64,000 bases of DNA, taken from Neobacillus sp. PS2-9 (lineage in GTDB: Bacteria; Bacillota; Bacilli; Bacillales; Cytobacillaceae). The notes beneath the pieces were generated by a model that saw only the letters and a program-made list of their open reading frames with translations, was not told where the DNA came from and made no database searches. Of this stretch, positions 1 to 10,292 are shown in pieces. A program made the position numbers and the translations under genes. Numbering within the stretch: position 1 is the first letter of the stretch; every line of letters begins with the position of its first letter. Where the stretch lies: assembly GCF_030915525.1 (NCBI RefSeq), contig NZ_CP133269.1, positions 2,577,001 to 2,641,000 on the forward strand, read 5' to 3'.

Positions 1-976
1 GCTGGTTAGCAACGATACCCACACAATGTCCATTTAAGTGAGCAAAAGTTGTAATGAGTCCTTTACCAAATTTTCTTTGATACTCAAAGGTAACCCCATC
101 ATCAACGAGCACTTCAATTATTTTCTTCATATCATATACACGATTGTTTTGCTGAGGCAAAATAGTAAATACTTCTTCAACCAGACGATAGGGATCATCG
201 TTCGTTTGTCTCATTTTCGGCCGTTCACCTGCATGCTGTGGCATGTAAGAAAAGAAGTTTTTTAACTGCTCAATGCATTCATCTTCTGTACTGCCATCCT
301 CATCAATTTGACCCGTAAATTTATGATGAATATCAACTCCTCCTAATTCCTCCGGAGTTAATTTTTGACCATTTGCAAGTTCAAGCATTCGCGGGCCAGC
401 AATAGCCATACATGTCCCTTGAAGCTGAGTAACGAAATCAGAAGATACTGCGGCCCAGGTAGGACCGCCAAAGCTATCACCAAGAATAGCCGTCATGGTC
501 GGAACTTGGCGATGAAGGGTAAGCATTTCACGCGGAAACAATTTATCGCTTATTCCATCAGACCCCATTCCATCAGGCATCCGTAAGCCTCCACCTTCAT
601 GAAGAGAGAAAATAGGTAGGCCGTTTTTCACTGCAAATTCATGTATACTCTTTGATTTACGAATATGGACATTGCCTTCTGTACCGGCGAATACAGTCTT
701 GTCCCCTGCTTGAATAATCGCAGGTCTGCCGTTTATTTTACCTACCCCTGTAATGAGGCCATCTCCATAGCTTTTATGTTCAGTTCCTTTTACATCAGAA
801 GTATTAAGCATACCGAGTTCCATAAAGGTCCCTGCATCCGTTAATTTATTTATTCTCTCCCTCGCTGTCAGCAGTCCCCGATTATGTTGTGCGGCTATTT
901 TTTCGAGTCCTCCACCTAAAAGAGCGGCTTCCTTCTTGGCCAGCAGATCATCAGTAAGTTGCTTTAAAGTATCCAT
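1..976 (-). CDS. Acyl-CoA carboxylase, carboxyltransferase (beta) subunit, 3' part cut by window edge
   Basis: I translated this frame directly from the minus strand; it opens with ATG at 976-974 and stays open to the left edge, so the C-terminal part lies outside. The protein begins MDTLKQLTDDLLAKKEAALL and carries the crotonase-type carboxyltransferase fold, with GGGLEKIAAQHNRGLLTARERI near the start and SLHEGGGLRMPDGMG further on. The family transfers carboxylate from biotin to propionyl-CoA, methylcrotonyl-CoA or a related acyl-CoA. The start is 11 bp past the stop of the upstream acyl-CoA synthetase and has a GGAG site, so the two are co-transcribed. The pairing suggests activation then carboxylation of an organic acid. 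The exact acyl substrate cannot be told from sequence. Confidence 0.88.
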   Translation of the reverse strand, partial: MDTLKQLTDDLLAKKEAALLGGGLEKIAAQHNRGLLTARERINKLTDAGTFMELGMLNTSDVKGTEHKSYGDGLITGVGKINGRPAIIQAGDKTVFAGTEGNVHIRKSKSIHEFAVKNGLPIFSLHEGGGLRMPDGMGSDGISDKLFPREMLTLHRQVPTMTAILGDSFGGPTWAAVSSDFVTQLQGTCMAIAGPRMLELANGQKLTPEELGGVDIHHKFTGQIDEDGSTEDECIEQLKNFFSYMPQHAGERPKMRQTNDDPYRLVEEVFTILPQQNNRVYDMKKIIEVLVDDGVTFEYQRKFGKGLITTFAHLNGHCVGIVANQ

Positions 977-987
977 GTTTCGCTCTC

Positions 988-2643
988 CTACTCCTCTTTT
1001 AGTAATTTTCGAAGTACCTTCCCAGAAGGTGTTGCGGGAAGTTGGTCAATGATTTCTATATAGCGGGGATATTTATAGGCAGCCATCGTCTCTTTTGCCC
1101 ATGCAATGAGGTCTGCAGCTGTAAATTTCACTTTTTCTCTATCATGTAAAACAACAAACGCTTTCACCACTTCACCTTTTAAAGGATCAGGAACACCAAT
1201 GACTGCGGATTGTCTAATAGCAGGATGGAGGTTTAGTAGTGCTTCAACATCCTCAGGAAAAATACTGTAACCCGAACTTTTTATCATTTCCTTTACCCGA
1301 CCAAGGAAATATAAATAACCCTCATCGTCAAGATATCCTATATCTCCTGTATGAACCCAACCGTCCTGTAGTGTCTCTGAGGTAGCATCAGGTCTGTTTA
1401 AATACCCTTTAAATACACCAGGGTTTTTAATAACAATTTCTCCCTCTTTACCTACCGGTTGTTCCTCGCCTGTTTCAAGGCTCAAAATCCGTATTTGTGT
1501 TTCATAAATGGAAATTCCACAGGATCCATACTTAATTTTATCTATTGGCATAAAGGTATCACAGGTGTGTGTCTCACTAAGACCGTAGGCTGCTTCAAAG
1601 AGGCTACATCCATTTGTCAGAGTACGCCAATTATCCGCTAATTCTGCAGTCACTTGGACACCAAAGCTTGTTGCCAAATTCGTTTTTAAACTGGAAAGAT
1701 TTTTATCCTTGATGGTTGGAAGTTGTAAAATGGCCCAATTCATAGGGGCGATGCTATACCAATACGTTATCCGTTCTTTTTCAATGGCTTCAACGGTGGC
1801 AAGAGGATCAAAACGAGTGAATAAAACACATGGTCGCCCTGTGTATACGGGACTATTAAGTCCCATGACCATACCAGCAATATGACATAACGGGGCACTA
1901 GCTAATAAAACATCCTTTTCCCCCATTCCATTTGCTTGCATAGAGGCAGCTGTTTTGAATAGTGCATTTCCGTAAGTTAACATGGCACCTTTCGGCCTGC
2001 CGGTTGTGCCTGAGGTAAAAACGATTAATCCAACATCATTCCATATATCAATCGTTTCTTTGCCTTCATAAGGTGATTCATTTTGGAGAATTTCGCAAAA
2101 GTCATCTGTTTCAGTGAAATGTTGTTTGGATAATAGGAATTCTTCTGGAAACTTCCATTCGGGCTGTTCTGGGAGGAAATCATAATAATTTGTGGTAACA
2201 GTAAATTGTAATGGGTGGGTTTTTTCTATAGCTTTTTTCACTAGGGGATACCCTTCTGAACCTGAAATGATTCCTTCAATTGGTGCTTCCTCTAAAAAGT
2301 ATGCTAATTCATTCTCTTTAAACATAGGATTCAAAGGAACTACCATTCCGCCTAATTTTTGTATAGCAAAATGAGCAATAATATATTGAGGGCAGTTTTG
2401 CATATAAAGGGCTACACAACTCCCCTTCTTCACACCCATCCTATGTAAATAGTGTGCAAATCGCTGTACCTGATTCGAAAGTGCACTCCAAGAAATCCTC
2501 GTACCGTAAAAAATGTAGGCTGTTTCATTAGGTGTCTGTTTGGCATGTTGTTCCAAGTAATCAACGAGGGGCTTTTCTCCCTGTAAATAAGTTAGTTTAG
2601 CGGGTAATTGTGTTGGCCAGTAAGGGTGAGTTTTTTCTACCAT
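988..2643 (-). CDS. AMP-forming acyl-CoA synthetase (fatty-acid/organic-acid CoA ligase)
   Basis: A 551-residue member of the ANL adenylating enzyme superfamily, which makes acyl-CoA from a carboxylic acid, ATP and CoA via an acyl-adenylate. The P-loop-like A3 motif VFTSGTTGRPKGAML is near residue 208, the A5 motif YGLSET near 355, the GDIGYLDDEGYLYFLGR hinge region near 432, and the catalytic lysine in PSGKVLRKLL near 543. All core motifs are intact and the length is normal. It is soluble. The ATG at 2643 follows an AGGAGAG ribosome site. It precedes the carboxyltransferase gene by 11 bp. A TetR-type palindrome lies about 57 bp upstream. The substrate (long chain, medium chain or aromatic) is not determinable here. 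Confidence 0.92.
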   Translation of the reverse strand: MVEKTHPYWPTQLPAKLTYLQGEKPLVDYLEQHAKQTPNETAYIFYGTRISWSALSNQVQRFAHYLHRMGVKKGSCVALYMQNCPQYIIAHFAIQKLGGMVVPLNPMFKENELAYFLEEAPIEGIISGSEGYPLVKKAIEKTHPLQFTVTTNYYDFLPEQPEWKFPEEFLLSKQHFTETDDFCEILQNESPYEGKETIDIWNDVGLIVFTSGTTGRPKGAMLTYGNALFKTAASMQANGMGEKDVLLASAPLCHIAGMVMGLNSPVYTGRPCVLFTRFDPLATVEAIEKERITYWYSIAPMNWAILQLPTIKDKNLSSLKTNLATSFGVQVTAELADNWRTLTNGCSLFEAAYGLSETHTCDTFMPIDKIKYGSCGISIYETQIRILSLETGEEQPVGKEGEIVIKNPGVFKGYLNRPDATSETLQDGWVHTGDIGYLDDEGYLYFLGRVKEMIKSSGYSIFPEDVEALLNLHPAIRQSAVIGVPDPLKGEVVKAFVVLHDREKVKFTAADLIAWAKETMAAYKYPRYIEIIDQLPATPSGKVLRKLLKEE

Positions 2644-2696
2644 TTACATCTCTCCTATATTGTAAGAATAGAAAATACTTTGTTTTAAATTTTTAC

Positions 2697-2714
2697 ATTC
2701 TAACCGGTTAGTAT
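2697..2714. promoter_or_regulatory. TetR-type palindrome upstream of the acyl-CoA synthetase operon
   Basis: Seen: a perfect 12-bp palindrome CTAACCGGTTAG at 2700-2711 that extends to 18 bp with one mismatched pair, in the gap between the terminator of the nitronate monooxygenase gene and the start of the acyl-CoA synthetase. Known: palindromes around AACCGGTT are typical operators of TetR/AcrR regulators of acyl-CoA metabolism. Inference: a local or distant TetR regulator represses this operon. No such regulator is encoded in the window. Confidence 0.5.
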
Positions 2715-2720
2715 TTGTAT

Positions 2721-2753
2721 AGAAGAGAAGACCCACAATGAGCCTTCTCTTCT
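2721..2753 (-). terminator. Hairpin downstream of the nitronate monooxygenase gene
   Basis: AGAAGAGAAG at 2721-2730 pairs with CTTCTCTTCT at 2744-2753 (10 bp stem). The following minus-strand tract is only weakly T-rich, so it could be a leaky terminator between the monooxygenase gene and the acyl-CoA synthetase. Confidence 0.55.
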
Positions 2754-2783
2754 ATATACTACATTTATTCCACTAAGAACCTA

Positions 2784-3782
2784 TTAATTCACATGAATTC
2801 CGTTTAATTGACTAACACTCCGATTCACTTTTTCGAGAGCCTCTTTATACTCAAGCTCTAATCGATTAATAATTTCAGCGGTTGATTCAATTTTATCAAT
2901 TGCCCCCACTCCATGACCAGCAGACCAAATATCACGCCATGCTTTTGATTTCGTCTCTCTCTGCATACTATCAAAATTAACTTGGTCTTTTTTTACAAGC
3001 TGTTCAGGGTTTAATCCCGCTTTTACAATACTAGGCTTTAACATATTACACATCACACCTGAAAAAGCATCTGTTAAAACAATATCTTCCTGTGTGGACT
3101 CAACTAGCATCTCTCTATATTCATCATTTGCCATGCTTTCTGTGGCAACAATGAAGCGTGTCCCCATATAAGCAAGATCCGCACCAGCTGCCTGAGCTGC
3201 TAAAATCCCTTTACCTGTTGAAATGGAACCAGCAAGGATGATTATTCCATCCCAAAAACTTCTTACCATGTCAACAAAAGCAAAGCTATTAATTTGACCA
3301 GCATGGCCACCTGCCCCGCTTGCTACTAAAATTAAACCATCGACTCCTGTTTCTGCTGCTTTTCTAGCAAATTTTAAATCGCTTACATCTGAGAATACAA
3401 GACCACCGTATTCGTGTACAATGTCGACTACATGTTTGGGACTGCCTAAAGACGTAATCACTAATTGTGGCTTATGCTTTTTAATCAGCTCCAACTCTTC
3501 CTGAAGGCGGCCATACGTGCTATGTACCACCATATTCATGGCCCACGGAGCAATTTTACGATCAGGGTTCTGTACACGAGCTTCCTCTAGCTCTTCATTT
3601 AATTGTCCCATCCATTGATCAAGTACCTCGATAGGTCTTGCATTGGGAGCAGGAAAGGAACCAATCACTCCATTCAAACAACAATTTTTAACAAGGGCTG
3701 GCCCAGATACTAAAAACATTGGAGCAGAAATAACAGGAAGCCTTAGCTGAGTCCACCAGTTTTCAGGAATACTTTTATTCAT
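2784..3782 (-). CDS. Nitronate monooxygenase / 2-nitropropane dioxygenase-like flavoprotein
   Basis: A 332-residue FMN-binding TIM-barrel protein of the NMO family, which also includes FabK-like enoyl reductases. Visible motifs are the N-terminal PVISAPMFLVSGPALVKN, the phosphate-binding VASGAGGHAGQINSF, and the LAGSISTGKGILAAQAAGAD segment followed by YMGTRFIVATE. I chose the ATG at 3782 because AGGAGTG lies just upstream; the open frame runs 13 codons further but has no ribosome site there. It sits upstream of the acyl-CoA synthetase and has a FadR-like operator on its promoter, so it may act on CoA-linked or unsaturated substrates rather than on nitronates. That is inference. A second, distinct NMO is encoded at 38854-39927. 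Confidence 0.85.
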   Translation of the reverse strand: MNKSIPENWWTQLRLPVISAPMFLVSGPALVKNCCLNGVIGSFPAPNARPIEVLDQWMGQLNEELEEARVQNPDRKIAPWAMNMVVHSTYGRLQEELELIKKHKPQLVITSLGSPKHVVDIVHEYGGLVFSDVSDLKFARKAAETGVDGLILVASGAGGHAGQINSFAFVDMVRSFWDGIIILAGSISTGKGILAAQAAGADLAYMGTRFIVATESMANDEYREMLVESTQEDIVLTDAFSGVMCNMLKPSIVKAGLNPEQLVKKDQVNFDSMQRETKSKAWRDIWSAGHGVGAIDKIESTAEIINRLELEYKEALEKVNRSVSQLNGIHVN

Positions 3783-3843
3783 CGCACTCACTCCTAATTT
3801 AGAATTTTCTGAATAAAACACTCTTCTATATAGTACCTGAAAA

Positions 3844-3861
3844 TGAATGGTTATTCAATCT
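3844..3861. promoter_or_regulatory. FadR(YsiA)-like operator overlapping the -35 of the monooxygenase gene
   Basis: TGAATGGTTATTCAATCT matches 14 of 18 positions of the B. subtilis FadR consensus as I recall it (TGAATGAMTAKTCATTCA) and contains the symmetric core TGAAT-N4-ATTCA. On the minus strand the sequence also supplies a TTGAAT -35 placed 17 bp from a TACTAT -10 (3824-3829), so a bound repressor would block transcription. Confidence 0.5.
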
Positions 3862-3946
3862 TTAGAGGGAATAAATATGAAACTTGATTAAAGGCGAATA
3901 TTTCAACTAATAACAAACATAACATTCGTATTTCAGAAAAATATGA

Positions 3947-3974
3947 TTGATTTCTGCTTTGCTCATGCTATAAT
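3947..3974 (+). promoter_or_regulatory. Sigma-A promoter of the xpt-pbuX transcript
   Basis: TTGATT at 3947-3952 and TATAAT at 3969-3974 are separated by 16 bp. The riboswitch aptamer begins about 20 bp downstream, the normal arrangement for this leader. Confidence 0.7.
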
Positions 3975-3995
3975 GTTAGTAAATTAATAAAGTAT

Positions 3996-4067
3996 CACTC
4001 ATATAATAGCGGGGATATGGCCCGCAAGTTTCTACCAGATTGCCGTTAACAATCTGACTATGAGTGA
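3996..4067 (+). promoter_or_regulatory. Purine (guanine-class) riboswitch aptamer
   Basis: The closing P1 arms CACTCAT (from 3996) and ATGAGTG (to 4067) flank two hairpins: GCGGGGATATGGCCCGC (P2/L2) and CAGATTGCCGTTAACAATCTG (P3/L3). The loops carry the conserved ATATGGC and CCGTTAA elements, and the junction has AAGTTTCTACC and GACTATG. The C in GACTATG is the specificity base for guanine/hypoxanthine; adenine aptamers have T there. It controls the terminator downstream and hence xpt-pbuX. Purine excess should lower uptake and salvage of xanthine. Confidence 0.95.
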
Positions 4068-4120
4068 GTAATAGAAGTTCGTTTATTCAAACGAATATTT
4101 CTATATCCTTTCGGCATAAA

Positions 4121-4184
4121 AGCCCAAAGGTCATTGCTCACTCCATTTTTGTAGTGAACATGACTTTTGGGCTTTTTATTTTTT
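4121..4184 (+). terminator. Riboswitch-controlled intrinsic terminator
   Basis: AGCCCAAAGGTCAT at 4121-4134 pairs with ATGACTTTTGGGCT at 4160-4173, followed by TTTTATTTTTT. This is the off-state terminator of the guanine riboswitch. The last 8 bases of the T tract (4177-4184) are also the left copy of the MITE target duplication. Confidence 0.88.
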
Positions 4185-6285
<2,101 letters not shown>

Positions 6286-6303
6286 TTTACACATAAAAAA
6301 TAT

Positions 6304-6329
6304 AGGCGGAGCTATTCTATGCTCCGCCT
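6304..6329 (-). terminator. Terminator of the GerPA-like gene (possibly bidirectional)
   Basis: AGGCGGAGC at 6304-6312 pairs with GCTCCGCCT at 6321-6329. On the minus strand it is followed by TATATTTTTTATG. The right arm lies inside the last codons of the GerPA-like gene. It also stands 18 bp past pbuX but lacks a T tract in that direction. Confidence 0.75.
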
Positions 6330-6533
6330 GATTAAATCAATTAAACTCATTACACTATTTTGATTTGAAGAATTCGACACTGTTTTCGTAGAGACATCTG
6401 TCCCCTGATTTCCTTCACCAGAACCAGTTATGGATTTTGTTACCGAAATTGGAGCAATATATACAGCCCCCCCAAAGTTGACAATACCGCCTGAAATCGT
6501 ACCGATATTAATCCCGTCTTGATTGAGCGCCAC
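6312..6533 (-). CDS. GerPA/GerPF-family small spore protein
   Basis: A 73-residue protein, with the segment DGINIGTISGGIVNFGGAV followed by YIAPISVTKSITGSGEGNQG, which matches the small GerPA/GerPF proteins (NIG...VNFGD...ISP...TYSGSG...N.G). In Bacillus these are made in the mother cell and help germinants pass the coat. I chose the GTG at 6533, which follows AAAGGGGG and lies just downstream of a sigma-K promoter; the open frame reaches 6599 with ATG but that codon is upstream of the promoter -10. It stands alone rather than in a gerPABCDEF operon. Function in germination is by family only. Confidence 0.75.
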   Translation of the reverse strand: MALNQDGINIGTISGGIVNFGGAVYIAPISVTKSITGSGEGNQGTDVSTKTVSNSSNQNSVMSLIDLIRRSIE

Positions 6534-6557
6534 CCTTTGTCCCCCTTTATTTTTTAC

Positions 6558-6585
6558 TAGTATATGTACAAGTAAGGGAGCTTGT
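6558..6585 (-). promoter_or_regulatory. Sigma-K type promoter of the GerPA-like gene
   Basis: On the minus strand, AC (6585-6584) is followed after exactly 17 bp by CATATACTA (6566-6558), a full match to AC-N17-CATANNNTA. It ends 24 bp before the GTG start, leaving room for the transcription start and the GGGGG ribosome site. This supports late mother-cell expression. Confidence 0.7.
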
Positions 6586-6706
6586 CTAAACTTCTTCATT
6601 AATAATAATAAAAATAGAAACTCCTATTTCGTTCGTCCTTTCATACACGAGAAAACAAAATTTGGAGTGTTGAAGAATGGTCACATTTATCCGTTTAATG
6701 ATATTT

Positions 6707-6738
6707 TAAAACCCCTGCGCCATTGCAGGAGTTTTTCC
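6707..6738. terminator. Orphan hairpin between the GerPA-like gene and phnD
   Basis: AAAACCCCTGC pairs with GCAGGAGTTTT (one mismatch) followed by a T run. No convincing gene ends here. It could be a leader attenuator of phnDCE or a relic. The rest of 6534-6910 is AT-rich; TATAAT at 6861-6866 region-type sequences could serve phnD but I do not assign a promoter. Confidence 0.4.
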
Positions 6739-6910
6739 TATCATCAAAGGCTTTTTAAGCTTTTTACCGACATTTACCTATCGATTAAACAGATTTATTT
6801 AGATGGAATAAATCGATTTAATGAATTTATTTTAAAATAACATTTCTCTATAATTTTAAAAGCAAGGACATATCTACTATATAAAACATAAGAACCGAGG
6901 GATTTTGTTT

Positions 6911-7810
6911 ATGAAAAAATGGTTGTCTGTTATGATTACTGTATTACTATTATTTTCTCTAGCTGCCTGTGGACAGAAAGAAGAAAAAGCAAATGATACA
7001 AAAAAAGAAACCACAACTAAAGAAGTTTTTAAAATAGGTGCGATTCCCGACCAAAACGCTGCTGACCTAGAAAAAGGGATGACAGCTGTTGCAAATTACC
7101 TAAGCGAAAAAACGGGGATGAAGGTTGAATTTGTCCCATCCGTTGATTATGCAGCACTTGTTACTGGCTTTCAACGTGGTGAAATTCATATGGCATGGTT
7201 TGGCGGATTAACCAGCGTACAAGCTAGAAACCTTGTTCCAGATGCTGAATCCATTGTCCAAAGACCTCGTGATGCAGAATTCCATTCTGTTTTTATTACC
7301 CAAGCATCAGAAAATATTACGAAGCTTGAAGATCTTAAAGGGAAATCTTTTACTTTTGGTAGTGAAAGTTCTACATCTGGCCATTTAATGCCACGTTACT
7401 ACTTATCTGAAGCTGGTATCGATGCTAATAAAGACTTTGATGGCAAACCTAACTTCTCAGGTTCACATGATACAACGTACAAGTTAATTGAATCAGGTGC
7501 CTTTAAAGCCGGTGCTCTAAACGAAGCAGTTTGGGAAGCAGCAGTTAAAGAAGGAAAAGTAGATACAAATAAAGTAAAAGTATTCTATACAACACCAGCT
7601 TATTATGACTATAACTGGACCATTAACAGCAATGTTGAAGAAGTATTTGGTAAGGGTACGAAAAAGAAAGTAAAGGATGCCCTTCTTTCTATTACTGGTG
7701 AGCAAAAAGAAATTGCTGACTTATTCCAAACTGACAGCTTCGTCGAAACAAAAAATGATAACTACAAAAAGATTGAAAAGGTCGCAAAAGAATTACAGAT
7801 TATTAAGTAG
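6911..7810 (+). CDS. phnD: Phosphonate/phosphite ABC transporter substrate-binding lipoprotein
   Basis: A 299-residue secreted lipoprotein. The signal peptide ends in the lipobox LAAC, about residue 20, giving a lipidated Cys anchored on the outer face of the membrane. The mature part is a PhnD-type periplasmic-binding fold: IGAIPDQNAADLEKG, then VEFVPSVDYAALVTGFQRGE and the serine-rich loop FGSESSTSGHLMPRYYL, which in this family binds the phosphonate oxygen atoms. I use the ATG at 6911 because GAGGGA is well spaced before it; a TTG two codons upstream is too close. First gene of phnD-phnC-phnE. Substrate could be phosphonate, phosphite or phosphate ester. Confidence 0.92.
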   Translation: MKKWLSVMITVLLLFSLAACGQKEEKANDTKKETTTKEVFKIGAIPDQNAADLEKGMTAVANYLSEKTGMKVEFVPSVDYAALVTGFQRGEIHMAWFGGLTSVQARNLVPDAESIVQRPRDAEFHSVFITQASENITKLEDLKGKSFTFGSESSTSGHLMPRYYLSEAGIDANKDFDGKPNFSGSHDTTYKLIESGAFKAGALNEAVWEAAVKEGKVDTNKVKVFYTTPAYYDYNWTINSNVEEVFGKGTKKKVKDALLSITGEQKEIADLFQTDSFVETKNDNYKKIEKVAKELQIIK

Positions 7811-7824
7811 TAGGTGTAGTTGAG

Positions 7825-8577
7825 ATGTCTTCAAATATAAAAATAGAAGCAAAAAACATATCGAAACACTTTGAGCGGAAGATAGCCCTATCTTCCCTTT
7901 CTTTTTCTATAAAGGAGGGAGAGTTAGTTGCGTTAATTGGACCAAGTGGGGCTGGAAAAACCACCCTTTTGAATGCAATTGCCGGGTTGGTTCCTTTGAA
8001 TAGCGGGGATCTCATAATTGATACTAAACTTCTAACTTCCTATAAAAAAGGCAAAGTCTTTGCAAAAAAAATAGGAGTTATTCGCCAGCAATTCGACTTA
8101 ATCGGATCACTTGCTGTTATTCATAACGTCCTAGCCGGGAAATTAGCTGACTGGGGTCTTTTCAAGTCCCTTTTGTCATTACTTGTTCCACAAGAAAAAG
8201 AACTAGCCGTCAATGCACTTAAACGAGTGGGATTAGCTGAAAAAGTATATGAGATTACCTCTTCCTTATCTGGTGGCGAACAGCAACGAGTAGCGATGGC
8301 ACGCTTAATGGTACAAAAGCCAGAGGTAATTCTTGCTGACGAGCCTGTTGCCTCTCTTGACCCTGCGCGGGCAGATGATGTGCTTTCTATGTTGACTAGT
8401 ATTGTCACAGAGGAAAAGCAAACCTTAATCGCAAGCTTGCATTCTGTTGAATATGCGCGTAAGTATTTTACGAGGATTATTTCTCTAAAGAACGGAGAAA
8501 TATTTTTTGATTTACCAACAGATCAAGTAACTGATGAATTGCTTAAAGACCTCTATCAGTTAAAGGAGCAAGGGTAA
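7825..8577 (+). CDS. phnC: Phosphonate ABC transporter ATP-binding protein
   Basis: A 250-residue cytoplasmic ATPase. Walker A GPSGAGKTTL is near residue 39, the Q-loop IRQQFD near 90, the signature LSGGEQQRVAMARL near 150, Walker B VILADEP near 171 followed by the D-loop SLDPA, and the switch His in ASLHSVEYAR near 206. All catalytic motifs are intact. The arrangement with phnD 14 bp upstream and phnE 1 bp downstream makes a complete importer in one operon. No phosphonate-cleaving genes (phnX, phnW, C-P lyase) are in the window. Confidence 0.92.
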   Translation: MSSNIKIEAKNISKHFERKIALSSLSFSIKEGELVALIGPSGAGKTTLLNAIAGLVPLNSGDLIIDTKLLTSYKKGKVFAKKIGVIRQQFDLIGSLAVIHNVLAGKLADWGLFKSLLSLLVPQEKELAVNALKRVGLAEKVYEITSSLSGGEQQRVAMARLMVQKPEVILADEPVASLDPARADDVLSMLTSIVTEEKQTLIASLHSVEYARKYFTRIISLKNGEIFFDLPTDQVTDELLKDLYQLKEQG

Positions 8578-8578
8578 G

Positions 8579-10216
8579 ATGACGAAACAAAGATCCATCT
8601 TTCGCGCGCATAACCGCTTCATCCTCACTTTACTGTTAGTGGCCATTTTCGCTTGGAGTCTCTTCTCTATTAAATGGAATGCGGATTTATTTCATGCTGG
8701 TGGGATTCCCACCATGTTGCAAATTTTTGAAGGCATTATTCATCCCGATTTGACTGCGCAAGTGCTGCTCAAAGGATTAAAATCATCTTGGATTACCCTT
8801 GCTTACGCTGTGGCTGGAATGTCACTGGCAATTATTTATGCATTTATTGTTGGGGTTCTGGCATCAGGTACTTTAACGTCAAACCGTGTTTCCAGAATGG
8901 TTTCAAAAGTATTTTTTAGAGGGATTTTAGGTTTTACAAGGTCCATCCATGAACTGATCTGGGCTTGGCTTTTTGTGGCAGCAATGGGTCTTTCCCCCTA
9001 CGCCGCTATCTTTGCCCTTGCCATTCCTTACGGAGGGATTCTAGGCCGTATATTTGCCGATATGTTAAATGATGTAGCTCAGAATCCAATTAAAGCCTTA
9101 AAATCTACCGGGGCATCGCGACTGCAAATACTAATATATGGCTACCTCCCCTTAGTTTGGGCAGATATGATTAGTTACACCATGTACCGCTTTGAGTGCT
9201 CCATTCGCTCTTCAGCTATTATGAGTTTTGTTGGGCTCGGTGGCTTGGGGTATCAAATTCAGTTATCCCTCGCTGACTTGAAATACGATCAAGTATGGAC
9301 GTATGTGTTTTTTCTCATCGGACTTGTTCTATTCGTTGATATTTGGAGTAATTTTGTCCGAAAAGGGTTAACTGACCGGAAAAGAAGAAAGGGCTTTAGC
9401 CCTGGTTGGATGTCCACTTTCTTCACTCTTTTGTTAATCTTTGTCTCATGGTTCTATATAACACTTGGGGAAAATGCACAACTATTTGAGCTATTATCTG
9501 ATAAGAATTTAGAATATGCAAAGAAATTTTTCGGTGGGTTAATAGGGCTCCATCAACAGAATCCAGCCTTCCTCAATGCAGACAGCTGGTCTTCTGCATT
9601 AAAACTAACGCTTGAAACACTAGAAATGAGTATTATGGCAATAGGATTTTCAACCCTTGCCGCTTTCATAACTGTGATTCCGGCTGCAAGAAATGTCGCG
9701 AATGGAAGTCTTACTTCGTCAAAGCGATGGTATAACTGGATTCTATATGGTCTTGTCCGCGTCTCCTATATCTTTTCTCGCTCCGTACCTGAACTTGTTT
9801 GGGCGATGATGATCATTTTCATCTTCAAACCAGGGCTTTTACCGGGTGCCATTGCTCTTGCTCTCCACAATTTTGGAATACTTGGGAAGCTTTGGGCGGA
9901 GGTTATTGAGGATATGGATCCTCGACCAATAAGAAACCTAGCATCCTCGGGGGCATCCAAGATTCAGATTTTCTTTTATGGAATCTTGCCAATGGCGGTA
10001 CCTCGATTTCTTACCTATATTCTCTATCGCTGGGAAGTGATTATGAGAACAACCATTGTGGTCGGATTTGTTGGCGCCGGCGGCCTTGGTATGGAATTTA
10101 AGTTAGCAATGAGCTTTTTCCAATATACTCAAATTACTCTGCTTCTCCTTTGTTATATGATTCTTGTCATTATTGCAGATTTTGCCTCAGAAAGTACAAG
10201 AAAAGCAGTGAAATAG
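8579..10216 (+). CDS. phnE: Double-length PhnE-type permease (two permease domains fused)
   Basis: A 545-residue membrane protein holding two PhnE permease domains. Domain 1 spans roughly residues 70-265 with the coupling loop SIHELIWAWLF...NPIKALKSTGAS; domain 2 spans about 345-540 with the equivalent SVPELVWAMMI...DPRPIRNLASSGAS. Each ends with a similar VGLGGLGY / VGAGGLGM turn. Most transporters use two PhnE copies or a homodimer, so this single chain probably forms the whole channel. The start ATG is one base after the phnC stop. Downstream is a strong terminator. Confidence 0.9.
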   Translation: MTKQRSIFRAHNRFILTLLLVAIFAWSLFSIKWNADLFHAGGIPTMLQIFEGIIHPDLTAQVLLKGLKSSWITLAYAVAGMSLAIIYAFIVGVLASGTLTSNRVSRMVSKVFFRGILGFTRSIHELIWAWLFVAAMGLSPYAAIFALAIPYGGILGRIFADMLNDVAQNPIKALKSTGASRLQILIYGYLPLVWADMISYTMYRFECSIRSSAIMSFVGLGGLGYQIQLSLADLKYDQVWTYVFFLIGLVLFVDIWSNFVRKGLTDRKRRKGFSPGWMSTFFTLLLIFVSWFYITLGENAQLFELLSDKNLEYAKKFFGGLIGLHQQNPAFLNADSWSSALKLTLETLEMSIMAIGFSTLAAFITVIPAARNVANGSLTSSKRWYNWILYGLVRVSYIFSRSVPELVWAMMIIFIFKPGLLPGAIALALHNFGILGKLWAEVIEDMDPRPIRNLASSGASKIQIFFYGILPMAVPRFLTYILYRWEVIMRTTIVVGFVGAGGLGMEFKLAMSFFQYTQITLLLLCYMILVIIADFASESTRKAVK

Positions 10217-10217
10217 T

Positions 10218-10249
10218 AAAAAAGGATGTCTGAATTGACATCCTTTTTT
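10218..10249 (+). terminator. Terminator of phnDCE
   Basis: AAAAGGATGTC pairs with GACATCCTTTT around a TGAATT loop, followed by TTT. Confidence 0.88.
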
Positions 10250-10292
10250 GGTATTCGCGAAATTTTAGATCAAAATTTACGTAAATTCATTG

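Noticed and set aside
6523..6840. 105-codon open frame on plus ahead of phnD
   Set aside because: It crosses an orphan hairpin and the sigma-K promoter of the minus-strand GerPA-like gene, has no ribosome site and no recognisable content.
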